DNA from: CAYHXN01 sp964360605 | GTDB taxonomy: Bacteria > Patescibacteriota > Minisyncoccia > UBA6257 > WO2-44-18 | DNA length: 11,336 nucleotides | Reading direction: 5' to 3' | Assembly: GCA_964360605.1 (NCBI GenBank) | Contig: CAYHXN010000017.1 | Span: 1-11,336 of the forward strand | Shown here: positions 1 through 5,340 of the stretch, one piece after another | How positions within the stretch are numbered: the first letter of the stretch is position 1 | Layout: every line of letters begins with the position of its first letter | Position numbers and translations under genes: made by a program | Notes under the pieces: generated by a model | Told to the model about the DNA's origin: nothing | The model's database searches: none | The model's input: the letters and a program-made list of their open reading frames with translations, nothing else

Positions 1-68
1 TCTTCGACGAACCGCTTGTACTGCTTCCGTTGTCCATCCGTGATGGACGTGATCGGCTGTGTCGTCAT
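1..68 (-). CDS. 5' end of an unrecognised gene, cut by the window edge
   Basis: Reading leftward, an ATG at 68-66 opens a frame with no stop up to the window edge. It gives 22 residues beginning MTTQPITSITDGQRKQYKRF. The start is supported by a strong Shine-Dalgarno (AAGGAGAG, plus-strand positions 73-80) a few bases upstream and by a near-consensus sigma70 promoter further up. The codons are G/C-rich at third positions (ACG, CGG, GTC), unlike the A/T-richer genes on the right of the window. This might indicate high expression or a different origin, but 22 codons are too few to be sure. The visible residues are hydrophilic with no signal peptide. I do not recognise the family and assign no function. 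Confidence 0.6.
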   Translation of the reverse strand, partial: MTTQPITSITDGQRKQYKRFVE

Positions 69-113
69 CGTCTCTCTCCTTGAAATACGCTCCGAAAAAC
101 GTCGGAACTACGT

Positions 114-133
114 TTCCTTAATCACTTAAGGAA
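114..133 (-). promoter_or_regulatory. Palindrome at the predicted transcript start (operator or 5' hairpin)
   Basis: TTCCTTAA (114-121) and TTAAGGAA (126-133) form a perfect 8-bp inverted repeat around a 4-base spacer, TCAC. It begins where the minus-strand promoter should start transcription. It could be a repressor operator covering the start site or a protective 5' hairpin of the mRNA. The sequence alone does not decide between these. Confidence 0.45.
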
Positions 134-141
134 CTGGTTGC

Positions 142-170
142 AGTATAAAAAATCTTTACTAAAAAGTCAA
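142..170 (-). promoter_or_regulatory. Near-consensus sigma70 promoter of the leftward edge gene
   Basis: On the minus strand a -35 box TTGACT (plus 165-170) and a -10 box TATACT (plus 142-147) are separated by exactly 17 bases. Each differs from consensus at one position. Transcription should start near 135, giving a leader of about 67 bases that contains the Shine-Dalgarno of the gene starting at 68. Confidence 0.7.
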
Positions 171-179
171 ATGGTGATA

Positions 180-209
180 GATTTATTCGTAAATTCTCGA
201 TTTATTCGT
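180..209. repeat. Two direct copies of GATTTATTCGT upstream of prfA
   Basis: The 11-mer GATTTATTCGT occurs at 180-190 and again at 199-209, a period of 19 bases. Further ATTC-type words follow up to the prfA start codon. The copies lie between the divergent leftward promoter and prfA, so they could bind a regulator, or they may simply be the repetitive A/T-rich filler common between genes in such genomes. Confidence 0.4.
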
Positions 210-228
210 TATTCACGATTGTTAAACT

Positions 229-960
229 ATGACCAACAAAATCATTATAGAAATAAGGGCGGGGGCGGGCGGCGATGAGGCCGCAATTTTTGCCGGTGAT
301 CTCGTCCGCATGTACCAACGATATGCCTCCAATCGCGGCTGGAAATTTGCTGCTTCCGATTCTTCCTTGGGAACCATCGGTGGCTACAAAACATTTGTCG
401 GCCGAATAGAGGGCGAAGAAGTTTATGAAGCTTTGAAACTGGAATCCGGCGTTCATCGTATTCAACGCGTTCCGGCAACGGAAAAAGCCGGCCGCGTCCA
501 CACTTCCACCGCTACGGTGGCTATTCTTCCGATTGTGGAACCGAAAGAAGTAAATATCAACCAAGGCGATCTTGAGGTTTCTTTTTCCCGCGCCGGCGGC
601 CCGGGCGGTCAAAACGTCAATAAAATTGAATCCGCTGTTCGAATTCTCCACAAACCTTCCGGCATCGTCGTTTCCTGCCGCGAAGAGCGTACCCAGCATT
701 CTAATCGCGAACGGGCGATGGAAATGCTCCGAGCTAAGCTTTATGACCTGCAACGCACTAAGGAAACCGGTGACATTGCTTCCAGCCGCCGCGAACAAGT
801 CGGCACTGCCGACCGTTCGGAAAAAATCCGAACCTATAATTTCCCGGATGATAGGATAACCGATCATCGCTTCAACGTTAAGGTTCATAACATTGAGAAG
901 GTGCTTGAGGGCGATCTTGATATGTTTTTAGAGAAAATTAAAAAATCTAAACAAAAATAA
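229..960 (+). CDS. prfA: Peptide chain release factor 1 lacking N-terminal domain 1
   Basis: Class I release factor predicted to end translation at UAA and UAG. It binds the ribosomal A site and triggers hydrolysis of peptidyl-tRNA. Visible motifs are GGDEAA (residues 14-19), the RF1-type codon-reading tripeptide PAT (82-84) inside RVPATE, HTS (91-93), and the catalytic GGQ (126-128) followed by the conserved C-terminal half through RTYNFP and DHR. Usual RF1 is about 360 residues; this one is 243 and begins near E. coli residue 110, so the whole helical domain 1 is missing. An in-frame TAA at 223-225 lies two codons before the ATG, so there is no longer in-frame version, and the upstream 160 bases look non-coding. 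No Shine-Dalgarno is visible. A weak promoter (TTTACT 155-160, 17 bases, TAGATT 178-183) is possible. Family identity is certain; the missing domain is the oddity. Confidence 0.93.
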   Translation: MTNKIIIEIRAGAGGDEAAIFAGDLVRMYQRYASNRGWKFAASDSSLGTIGGYKTFVGRIEGEEVYEALKLESGVHRIQRVPATEKAGRVHTSTATVAILPIVEPKEVNINQGDLEVSFSRAGGPGGQNVNKIESAVRILHKPSGIVVSCREERTQHSNRERAMEMLRAKLYDLQRTKETGDIASSRREQVGTADRSEKIRTYNFPDDRITDHRFNVKVHNIEKVLEGDLDMFLEKIKKSKQK

Positions 961-980
961 AAAACGGCGCTAGCGCCGCA
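951..980 (-). terminator. Intrinsic terminator of the small membrane protein gene
   Basis: The perfect palindrome CGGCGCTAGCGCCG (965-978) lies just past the stop codon of the leftward gene. On the minus strand it is followed by a U-rich run (plus 951-964). The run lies inside the last codons and stop of prfA, so the two convergent genes share this DNA. On the plus strand the hairpin has no U-run after it, so it is less convincing as the prfA terminator. Confidence 0.7.
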
Positions 981-981
981 G

Positions 982-1281
982 TTAGTAGTTTGTATAAGCA
1001 GTCCTTTCATATGCCGAGGTTAAGTGAAAATTTCTTTCAAAAACCTTGCGTCGCATCGGAATCTTAGTCTTTGGCAATTTTGTGCCGGAAATTGAGTTCC
1101 ACAAAGCCAAAACTATTATTCCGGTTGCCACTTCAATAAGAATAAAGGCTGTTGTTACTGAAAAAAAGCTGTTTATATTTTCCAAAACCTTCGTCGCGGC
1201 TACCACAAAAATCAAATAACCGATAAAAGCCGCGATTGAAGCAACCCGCCCAGCAACCAACCATCGCCCGTTCATTTTCAT
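982..1281 (-). CDS. Small two-helix membrane protein, function unknown
   Basis: The protein is 99 residues with two clear hydrophobic helices at about residues 10-30 and 41-61. A short hydrophilic, basic tail follows (62-99, with KTK and MRRK). The N-terminus is short and positively charged. No known domain is recognised. The gene looks real because it has its own promoter (1313-1341), a GAGG Shine-Dalgarno five bases before the ATG at 1281, and an intrinsic terminator right after its TAA stop. An alternative start at the third residue (ATG at 1275) lies 11 bases from the Shine-Dalgarno and is less likely. It stands alone between convergent prfA and a lipoprotein gene that ends in its own terminator, so its context gives no functional hint. 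Confidence 0.75.
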   Translation of the reverse strand: MKMNGRWLVAGRVASIAAFIGYLIFVVAATKVLENINSFFSVTTAFILIEVATGIIVLALWNSISGTKLPKTKIPMRRKVFERNFHLTSAYERTAYTNY

Positions 1282-1312
1282 ACTTTCCTCGTTCTTCTAA
1301 AAAGCTGTGGGT

Positions 1313-1341
1313 ATTTTAACATAAAGAAAGTTTTATGTAAA
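1313..1341 (-). promoter_or_regulatory. Sigma70-type promoter of the small membrane protein
   Basis: On the minus strand, TTTACA (plus 1336-1341) and TAAAAT (plus 1313-1318) are separated by 17 bases, each one mismatch from consensus. The predicted start, near 1306, gives a leader of about 25 bases. The promoter sits just downstream of the terminator of the preceding gene, so the small gene is its own unit. Confidence 0.65.
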
Positions 1342-1348
1342 CCCCTAT

Positions 1349-1380
1349 AAAATAAAAGCCCCGAACCTTTCGGTTCGGGG
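1349..1380 (-). terminator. Intrinsic terminator of the lipoprotein gene
   Basis: A 9-bp perfect stem, CCCCGAACC (1359-1367) with GGTTCGGGG (1372-1380), closes a 4-base loop. On the minus strand it is followed by a T-rich run (plus 1349-1358). It lies about 10 bases past the TAG stop of the gene ending at 1390. Confidence 0.88.
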
Positions 1381-1389
1381 GCGTACCTG

Positions 1390-2103
1390 CTAAGGCTTCC
1401 TGGTGGCTTTTGGGTTCTTTTCCAAGAACACCAGGAATTCGGCTTCCCGCACAAACTTGTATTCCAGCAGTAAATACAAGTTGTGCCGCCGGGCATCGTT
1501 CCAGTGAAAATGATACGCGAACTCAGAGTATTCTCCGCGCGCGCATACCTTCACTTCCTGAACCCACTCGGCAACATCTTCCAGGAAATCACCGGTGGTT
1601 TTCTGGGCATCACAGGCATACCAGGTGATCCCGTGACCGGGGCGCCACTTTTTGTCAAAGTCGCTGCCTTCGGCCCGGAGCCGCAAGTGATATGCGTGGG
1701 TTGCCTCATGGTCAATGACGCTAGGCCACTTGGCCACCGTCTCCGCCGTGAGACAGATTTTGCGACTGTCACGGTGGCAATGACCCGAAACACCATGGTC
1801 CTTGCCACTAGAATCCCGATATTTTCCGTAGTGACTTTCGTCGGCTACGAGAAAAATACCGGATATGCTCTCCTGGACCTCCGGAGTCATTTCCTTTACG
1901 TATTTGGAAATGACCGGATTGCTTCTCCGAAGGTCATTCTGCGGCAAATTCGTTGCCGCAACCGAAGCTGAAACATTCAGTTCCAGTTCCGCGACACCGC
2001 TCTGGGACCGACAGGCGACCATCAGAAAACAGCAGATGGCCACACCTATCCAAAACCCAAGACAGAGTTCAAGGCAGAATTTCTGATTCTTCTTGGTTAG
2101 CAT
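1390..2103 (-). CDS. Predicted lipoprotein with HExxH zinc-metallopeptidase motif
   Basis: Protein of 237 residues. The N-terminus has lysines followed by a hydrophobic stretch and a lipobox-like LMVAC with Cys31, which suggests export and lipid anchoring; Met at -3 is unusual for a lipobox. The middle carries VIDHEATHAY, where H132-E133-x-x-H136 matches the HExxH zinc site. EDVAEW (175-180) follows about 40 residues later and could supply the third, glutamate ligand as in gluzincin-type peptidases. Cys109 and Cys117 may form a disulfide. I do not recognise the exact family, so peptidase activity is inference from the motifs. Start: the ATG at 2103 has GAGG six bases upstream. The ATG at 2115 overlaps that Shine-Dalgarno and would add four residues. 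A fully consensus promoter upstream and a strong terminator downstream make this a single-gene unit. Confidence 0.75.
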   Translation of the reverse strand: MLTKKNQKFCLELCLGFWIGVAICCFLMVACRSQSGVAELELNVSASVAATNLPQNDLRRSNPVISKYVKEMTPEVQESISGIFLVADESHYGKYRDSSGKDHGVSGHCHRDSRKICLTAETVAKWPSVIDHEATHAYHLRLRAEGSDFDKKWRPGHGITWYACDAQKTTGDFLEDVAEWVQEVKVCARGEYSEFAYHFHWNDARRHNLYLLLEYKFVREAEFLVFLEKNPKATRKP

Positions 2104-2163
2104 AGCCAACCTCATTAAATTAAAGAGCTTACGAAACCCTCGGATTTGGTCTTACGCTACTTA

Positions 2164-2205
2164 CCTGCCTACGGCAGGCAGGCAAACGATTAGGCCTAAC
2201 TAATC
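2164..2205 (-). repeat. Two adjacent hairpins in the leader of the lipoprotein gene
   Basis: CCTGCC/GGCAGG (2164-2169 with 2173-2178, loop TAC, followed by a further GCAGG) and GATTAG/CTAATC (2188-2193 with 2200-2205) are two short stem-loops. Both lie in the roughly 110-base leader between the predicted transcript start near 2213 and the start codon at 2103. Neither is followed by a T-run in either direction, so they do not look like terminators. They could be mRNA-stabilising or regulatory structures, or copies of a dispersed palindromic repeat. The rest of 2104-2228 shows nothing further. Confidence 0.5.
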
Positions 2206-2219
2206 CAAGATTACCTTAA

Positions 2220-2248
2220 ATTATACACCTAATCATTCAAAATGTCAA
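2220..2248 (-). promoter_or_regulatory. Fully consensus sigma70 promoter of the lipoprotein gene
   Basis: On the minus strand, TTGACA (plus 2243-2248), exactly 17 bases and TATAAT (plus 2220-2225) give a perfect match to the bacterial consensus. The -35 box and much of the spacer lie inside the last codons of the upstream transglycosylase gene, which stops at 2229. Confidence 0.8.
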
Positions 2249-3554
2249 TATCCTGCTGGAACTGCTGGGCCTTGGTCACTACCCTGTCGCCATAGCCCCA
2301 AAGATGACTCCGCCAGCGGGAACCAGCATAATACTTAGCCGCCGCGCAACGCTCTTTGTCCAACTGTTTGCTGTAAACCGCGTCACATCCTTTAATTGCG
2401 TCTTTTAAGTAAAGCGCGGTTGCCACAAAAGCGTCTCCATTTCGCCACGGCGAGGCCGGATTGCTTCCGGTTATTTCCGCGACTTTGGAAGAATAGAGTT
2501 TCCAAGTTGAAGGAATAAACTGCGCTGGCCCCATTGCTCCGCCATAAGCACCGTCACGATTGGCGCAGGAAACGGTAATTGTTTCCGGATTTATTCCCAA
2601 AGCGGCGGTCAATGCTAAAAAGGTCGGGACATCCCGAGTCGGGTGCATTGCTTTTTGGTAAGTGCATTTTCCCACATTTTGCCCCAACGCGGACTCTCTA
2701 TCCAAAACCGCGAGAATCATTGCCGCCCGTATACCGGTCGCCTGTTCGGCAAACTGGGAAAATTTATAAGCCTCCTCAAAGGTCAATTCGCCGCCGCCGA
2801 GAAATTCAAAGATGCGGCTCCGAATTTGGGCGGCTGTTTTACGGGTTTCTTTTAATAATGTTTGATATTTAGTCTCTTGTCCTTTTGTTTGGGTAAGAAG
2901 AGTATTTTTCGTTTGCTTAATACTGTCAGCGGTTTTTTTCTGGGCATCGTGGAAACTTTTTAACGACACCGCCTCACTTTTTTGTTCTTCCAACTTATCT
3001 TTTTGGCCCACCAATTCTCCGCGAAGTTTAAGAGCGGTATTGACGGTGCTTGTTAGGGTTTTTTGTAAAACGGCTAAGTTGTCTAAATCGGTCGCAAAAT
3101 CTGACAAGCTCCGGCTTTGTAACAATGCTCCCAAAAAACCTAAGCGTTCGCTTTCATAGACCGTCCGAATCGCCCGCCGCAAAGCCTCCTGATTGAGTCT
3201 AATTTTAGATTCGGTCGTCGCGATACTACCCTTAGTTTCTAAAATTTCTTTGTCCAGTTTAGAAAGAGTAACATTGATTGCCTTTATCTTAAGGTTGGCC
3301 TTATTTATCTGGGCATTAAGATTGCCGATTTCTCCCTGTAATGTCTTCCCCTGTTTTTGGTATTCAGTAATCGTCGCTTCTTGTTTTTGAATCTGCGCCT
3401 CCAACTCCGCCAACTGGCGCTCACATTCTTCCCGAACGCCACAATTAAACTCTTGGGCGAAAACAGGTTGCGCGAAAATGAGAAATGAGAGATAAGAGAT
3501 GAGAATAATTACCACAAAGGCAAATAACGCGCGGAATGTAAATAACAACTTCAT
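2229..3554 (-). CDS. Exported coiled-coil protein with MltB-like lytic transglycosylase domain
   Basis: Protein of 441 residues, probably a peptidoglycan-remodelling enzyme acting outside the membrane. Residues 1-33 form a signal peptide ending in PVFAQ. Residues 40-245 are two long charged coiled-coil segments with a PcsB/CwlO-like look, around a central region near 130-160 (RTVYESERLGFLGALL). Residues 258-430 match the MltB-type transglycosylase fold: the likely catalytic acid is Glu287 in DRESALG, and GGAMGPAQFIPSTW (338-351) is the substrate-groove motif. Six cysteines (38, 44, 297, 330, 390, 403) could form disulfides, consistent with an exported protein. In related systems a coiled coil lets an FtsEX-like complex control the hydrolase; that partner is not in this window. 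No Shine-Dalgarno; a TATAAT lies six bases before the ATG, so the mRNA may be leaderless. Fold assignment is firm, role inferred. Confidence 0.88.
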   Translation of the reverse strand: MKLLFTFRALFAFVVIILISYLSFLIFAQPVFAQEFNCGVREECERQLAELEAQIQKQEATITEYQKQGKTLQGEIGNLNAQINKANLKIKAINVTLSKLDKEILETKGSIATTESKIRLNQEALRRAIRTVYESERLGFLGALLQSRSLSDFATDLDNLAVLQKTLTSTVNTALKLRGELVGQKDKLEEQKSEAVSLKSFHDAQKKTADSIKQTKNTLLTQTKGQETKYQTLLKETRKTAAQIRSRIFEFLGGGELTFEEAYKFSQFAEQATGIRAAMILAVLDRESALGQNVGKCTYQKAMHPTRDVPTFLALTAALGINPETITVSCANRDGAYGGAMGPAQFIPSTWKLYSSKVAEITGSNPASPWRNGDAFVATALYLKDAIKGCDAVYSKQLDKERCAAAKYYAGSRWRSHLWGYGDRVVTKAQQFQQDIDILND

Positions 3555-3560
3555 TTACTT

Positions 3561-3566
3561 ATTATA
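3561..3566 (-). promoter_or_regulatory. Possible leaderless -10 box of the transglycosylase gene
   Basis: A perfect TATAAT (read on the minus strand) ends six bases before the ATG at 3554, which would place the transcript start at or next to the start codon. No convincing -35 box is seen 16-18 bases upstream and there is no Shine-Dalgarno. The remaining intergenic sequence (3567-3662) shows nothing else. Confidence 0.45.
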
Positions 3567-3662
3567 ACTAATTTCTAGTAATCTTTTTCTTATAAACATA
3601 AGAAATTTTTTTTACCCACTTATTCCAGCCATGGCAAATATAAGTGGGTTAATTCTGTCTTG

Positions 3663-3696
3663 TAACCAAAAAAGGCCCGTTGGCCTTTTTTGGTTA
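3663..3696 (-). terminator. Bidirectional intrinsic terminator after the L25 gene
   Basis: A 15-bp perfect stem (3663-3677 with 3682-3696) closes the loop CGTT. Its core is AAAAAAGGCC facing GGCCTTTTTT, so a U-run follows a G/C-rich hairpin in either direction. It lies seven bases past the TAA stop of the L25 gene and separates it from the transglycosylase gene. Confidence 0.88.
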
Positions 3697-3702
3697 TTTT
3701 CG

Positions 3703-4392
3703 TTATTTTTTTCCTTCGGCTTTCGGAGCTTCAGCCGCGGGGGCTCCAGCCGCTTTTTTGACGTCTCTCTCTGCTTTCTTTTCTTCGGTTTCTGATTTAA
3801 TGGCACTGACATCTACAGTCGCGGCTTCTTTAATTTCCTGTTCTTCGGTAACCTGCGCGCTTACTGTGGCAACGACGGTTTCCGGAGCGACCAGCACCCG
3901 AACATCGGCTGGAATCGGAAGGTCCTTTACGTATAAACTTTGGCCAATTTCTTTAATGCTGCCTAAATCCGCGACCAACGACTGCGGCAAATTATTCGGT
4001 AGTGCTTCTACCTCAACTTCCTGCATCGCTTTCACGAAAATTCCACCCAAGTCTTTTACCGCCGGAGCAACGCCTCGAAATTCTATCGGCACCCTAACTT
4101 TAATCTTCTCGTCCAAACGAACTTTAAAAAAATCGGCGGCAATAATCTCATCGCTTAAATAATCGTGCTGTAACTCGTGTAAAAGCGCGGGGTGGTTTTG
4201 ACCCTCTAAAACAATATTAACCATGGCATTGGCGCCGGCGGATTTCATAACTCGGCGAAGGTCTTTAAGAGGAATCGAAATATGCTGGTTTTCAATTCCT
4301 TTGCCGTAAAGTTCCGCGGGGATTAAGCCCTTTTTGCGGAGTGCTTTGACGCCTTTACCTAATTTTTCTCTTTTTTGGACAGCTAGTTCCAT
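3703..4392 (-). CDS. rplY: 50S ribosomal protein L25/general stress protein CTC
   Basis: Protein of 229 residues that binds 5S rRNA in the large ribosomal subunit. The N-terminal L25 domain (about 1-90) has the expected opening VQKREKLGKGVKALRKKG, then IPAELYGKG, LLHELQHDYLSDEIIAADF and VRVPIEF. The C-terminal beta (TL5/CTC) domain runs to about residue 185 with LPNNLPQSLVADLGSI and PADVRVLVAPETVVATV. The last 40 or so residues are a low-complexity Lys/Glu/Ala tail (EEKKAERDVKKAAGAPAAEAPKAEGKK without fixed structure), which varies widely in the family. The gene follows the aldolase gene by 63 bases and ends at a strong terminator, so it may be the last gene of that transcript. No Shine-Dalgarno precedes the ATG. 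Confidence 0.95.
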   Translation of the reverse strand: MELAVQKREKLGKGVKALRKKGLIPAELYGKGIENQHISIPLKDLRRVMKSAGANAMVNIVLEGQNHPALLHELQHDYLSDEIIAADFFKVRLDEKIKVRVPIEFRGVAPAVKDLGGIFVKAMQEVEVEALPNNLPQSLVADLGSIKEIGQSLYVKDLPIPADVRVLVAPETVVATVSAQVTEEQEIKEAATVDVSAIKSETEEKKAERDVKKAAGAPAAEAPKAEGKK

Positions 4393-4405
4393 AATTTATT
4401 AATGA

Positions 4406-4432
4406 CTAATTATTCGCCATTCGCCTAATTAG
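4406..4432. repeat. Inverted repeat with tandem ATTCGCC core between aldolase and L25 genes
   Basis: CTAATTA (4406-4412) and TAATTAG (4426-4432) are inverted arms. They flank two tandem copies of ATTCGCC (4412-4418 and 4419-4425). The structure lies 14 bases upstream of the L25 start codon in the expected mRNA and has no U-run after it. It could be a weak regulatory hairpin or intergenic repeat. The ATTCG word also occurs upstream of prfA. Confidence 0.4.
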
Positions 4433-4455
4433 TGAGATTAGTTATTAGTAGTAAC

Positions 4456-5340
4456 CTAAACTCTGTTAAATAGTTTTAATCTATTGTACACCACCTTTTC
4501 CATCTCTTCAAGCGCCTCCGGCAACACCTTATACGGCGCGAGTTCTTCTGGTTTTTCTTTCAAACCAGCCTCTAAACCGCGCCGCCAAGCTAATCTTAAT
4601 TCGGTACTGATATGAATAATACTTACCCCGGCGTCAATCGCCGCTAGAAAATCTTCATCGGTATTACCGGAACCACCATGAAGCACCAGTGGTACTCCCG
4701 ATGATTTTTTAATTGCCCGGATCCTTTCAATGTCTAATCTCGGCTCGGGAGCATTAGCGAACATTCCGTGGATATTCCCCACTGCCGGCGCCAAAAGATC
4801 CACGCCAGTTTCTTTAATAAATAGCGACGCTTCTTCTGGCTTAGTTAAATCCTCTGGTCGAATAGCCGCCCCTTCTGGAATTTCTTTACGAATCGCGGAT
4901 CCGCTTCCGATGTTTCCAATTTCACCCTCTACTAAAATATCGGGGTTAATTTTTTTGGCTATTGCCACCGCTTGTTTGGTTTGAGCAATATTTTCTTCAA
5001 AAGGCAGTTTACTGCCATCAAATAAAATAGCATCAAAGCCCAACTTTGCCGCTTCTTCCACCCCTTCCAAAGATTGCGTGTGGTCTGCGTTTAAGAATAA
5101 ATGATAGCCGCCCGGTTTTGCGTGTTCCTTGTTATAACTAGTGATTAAATCCGCCACGTGATGAACCCCAAGATATTTTCGTTCTCCTTCCGAAACCCCG
5201 ATGATTACCGGAACGTTTAATTTTTCCGCCGCGTGGGAAATCGCCTTAAGCATTTCTAAATCAGATATATTAAAATGCCCAATCGTTATATGGCTTTTTC
5301 CCGCCTTTGTGATAATTTCTAATAATTTTGAATTTTGCAT
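4456..5340 (-). CDS. Class II (zinc) fructose/tagatose-bisphosphate-type aldolase
   Basis: Predicted zinc-dependent aldolase that cleaves a ketose bisphosphate into two triose phosphates. It has 294 residues, the usual size of the short GatY/KbaY/Fba branch. Motifs along the TIM barrel: NADHTQS with catalytic Asp86 and zinc ligand His87; VEGEIGNIGSG (137-147); AVGNIHGMF with zinc ligand His191; LVLHGGSGN with zinc ligand His221; and GVSIIHISTE (238-247). In classical members the last motif reads GVxK(V/I)N; here Lys is Ile241 and Asn is His243, near the phosphate and substrate, so the exact sugar phosphate is uncertain. The ATG directly follows the TAA of the upstream gene (TAAATG), implying translational coupling. 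No Shine-Dalgarno is visible. Family assignment is strong, substrate inferred. Confidence 0.9.
   Translation of the reverse strand: MQNSKLLEIITKAGKSHITIGHFNISDLEMLKAISHAAEKLNVPVIIGVSEGERKYLGVHHVADLITSYNKEHAKPGGYHLFLNADHTQSLEGVEEAAKLGFDAILFDGSKLPFEENIAQTKQAVAIAKKINPDILVEGEIGNIGSGSAIRKEIPEGAAIRPEDLTKPEEASLFIKETGVDLLAPAVGNIHGMFANAPEPRLDIERIRAIKKSSGVPLVLHGGSGNTDEDFLAAIDAGVSIIHISTELRLAWRRGLEAGLKEKPEELAPYKVLPEALEEMEKVVYNRLKLFNRV

Noticed and set aside
202..888. Long leftward open frame opposite prfA (228 residues)
   Set aside because: It lies wholly over the prfA gene, whose protein family is certain. The opposite frame has no recognisable motif and no Shine-Dalgarno or promoter of its own.
965..978. 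Palindrome as the terminator of prfA
   Set aside because: On the plus strand no T-run follows the hairpin, while on the minus strand a T-rich run does.
1483..1971. Rightward open frame opposite the lipoprotein gene (162 residues)
   Set aside because: The leftward frame has a lipobox, a zinc motif, a Shine-Dalgarno, a consensus promoter and a terminator. The rightward one has none of these.
3680..4162. Rightward open frame opposite L25 (160 residues)
   Set aside because: It is rich in Ser, Thr and Ala as expected from the complement of L25 codons. L25 is certain on the other strand.
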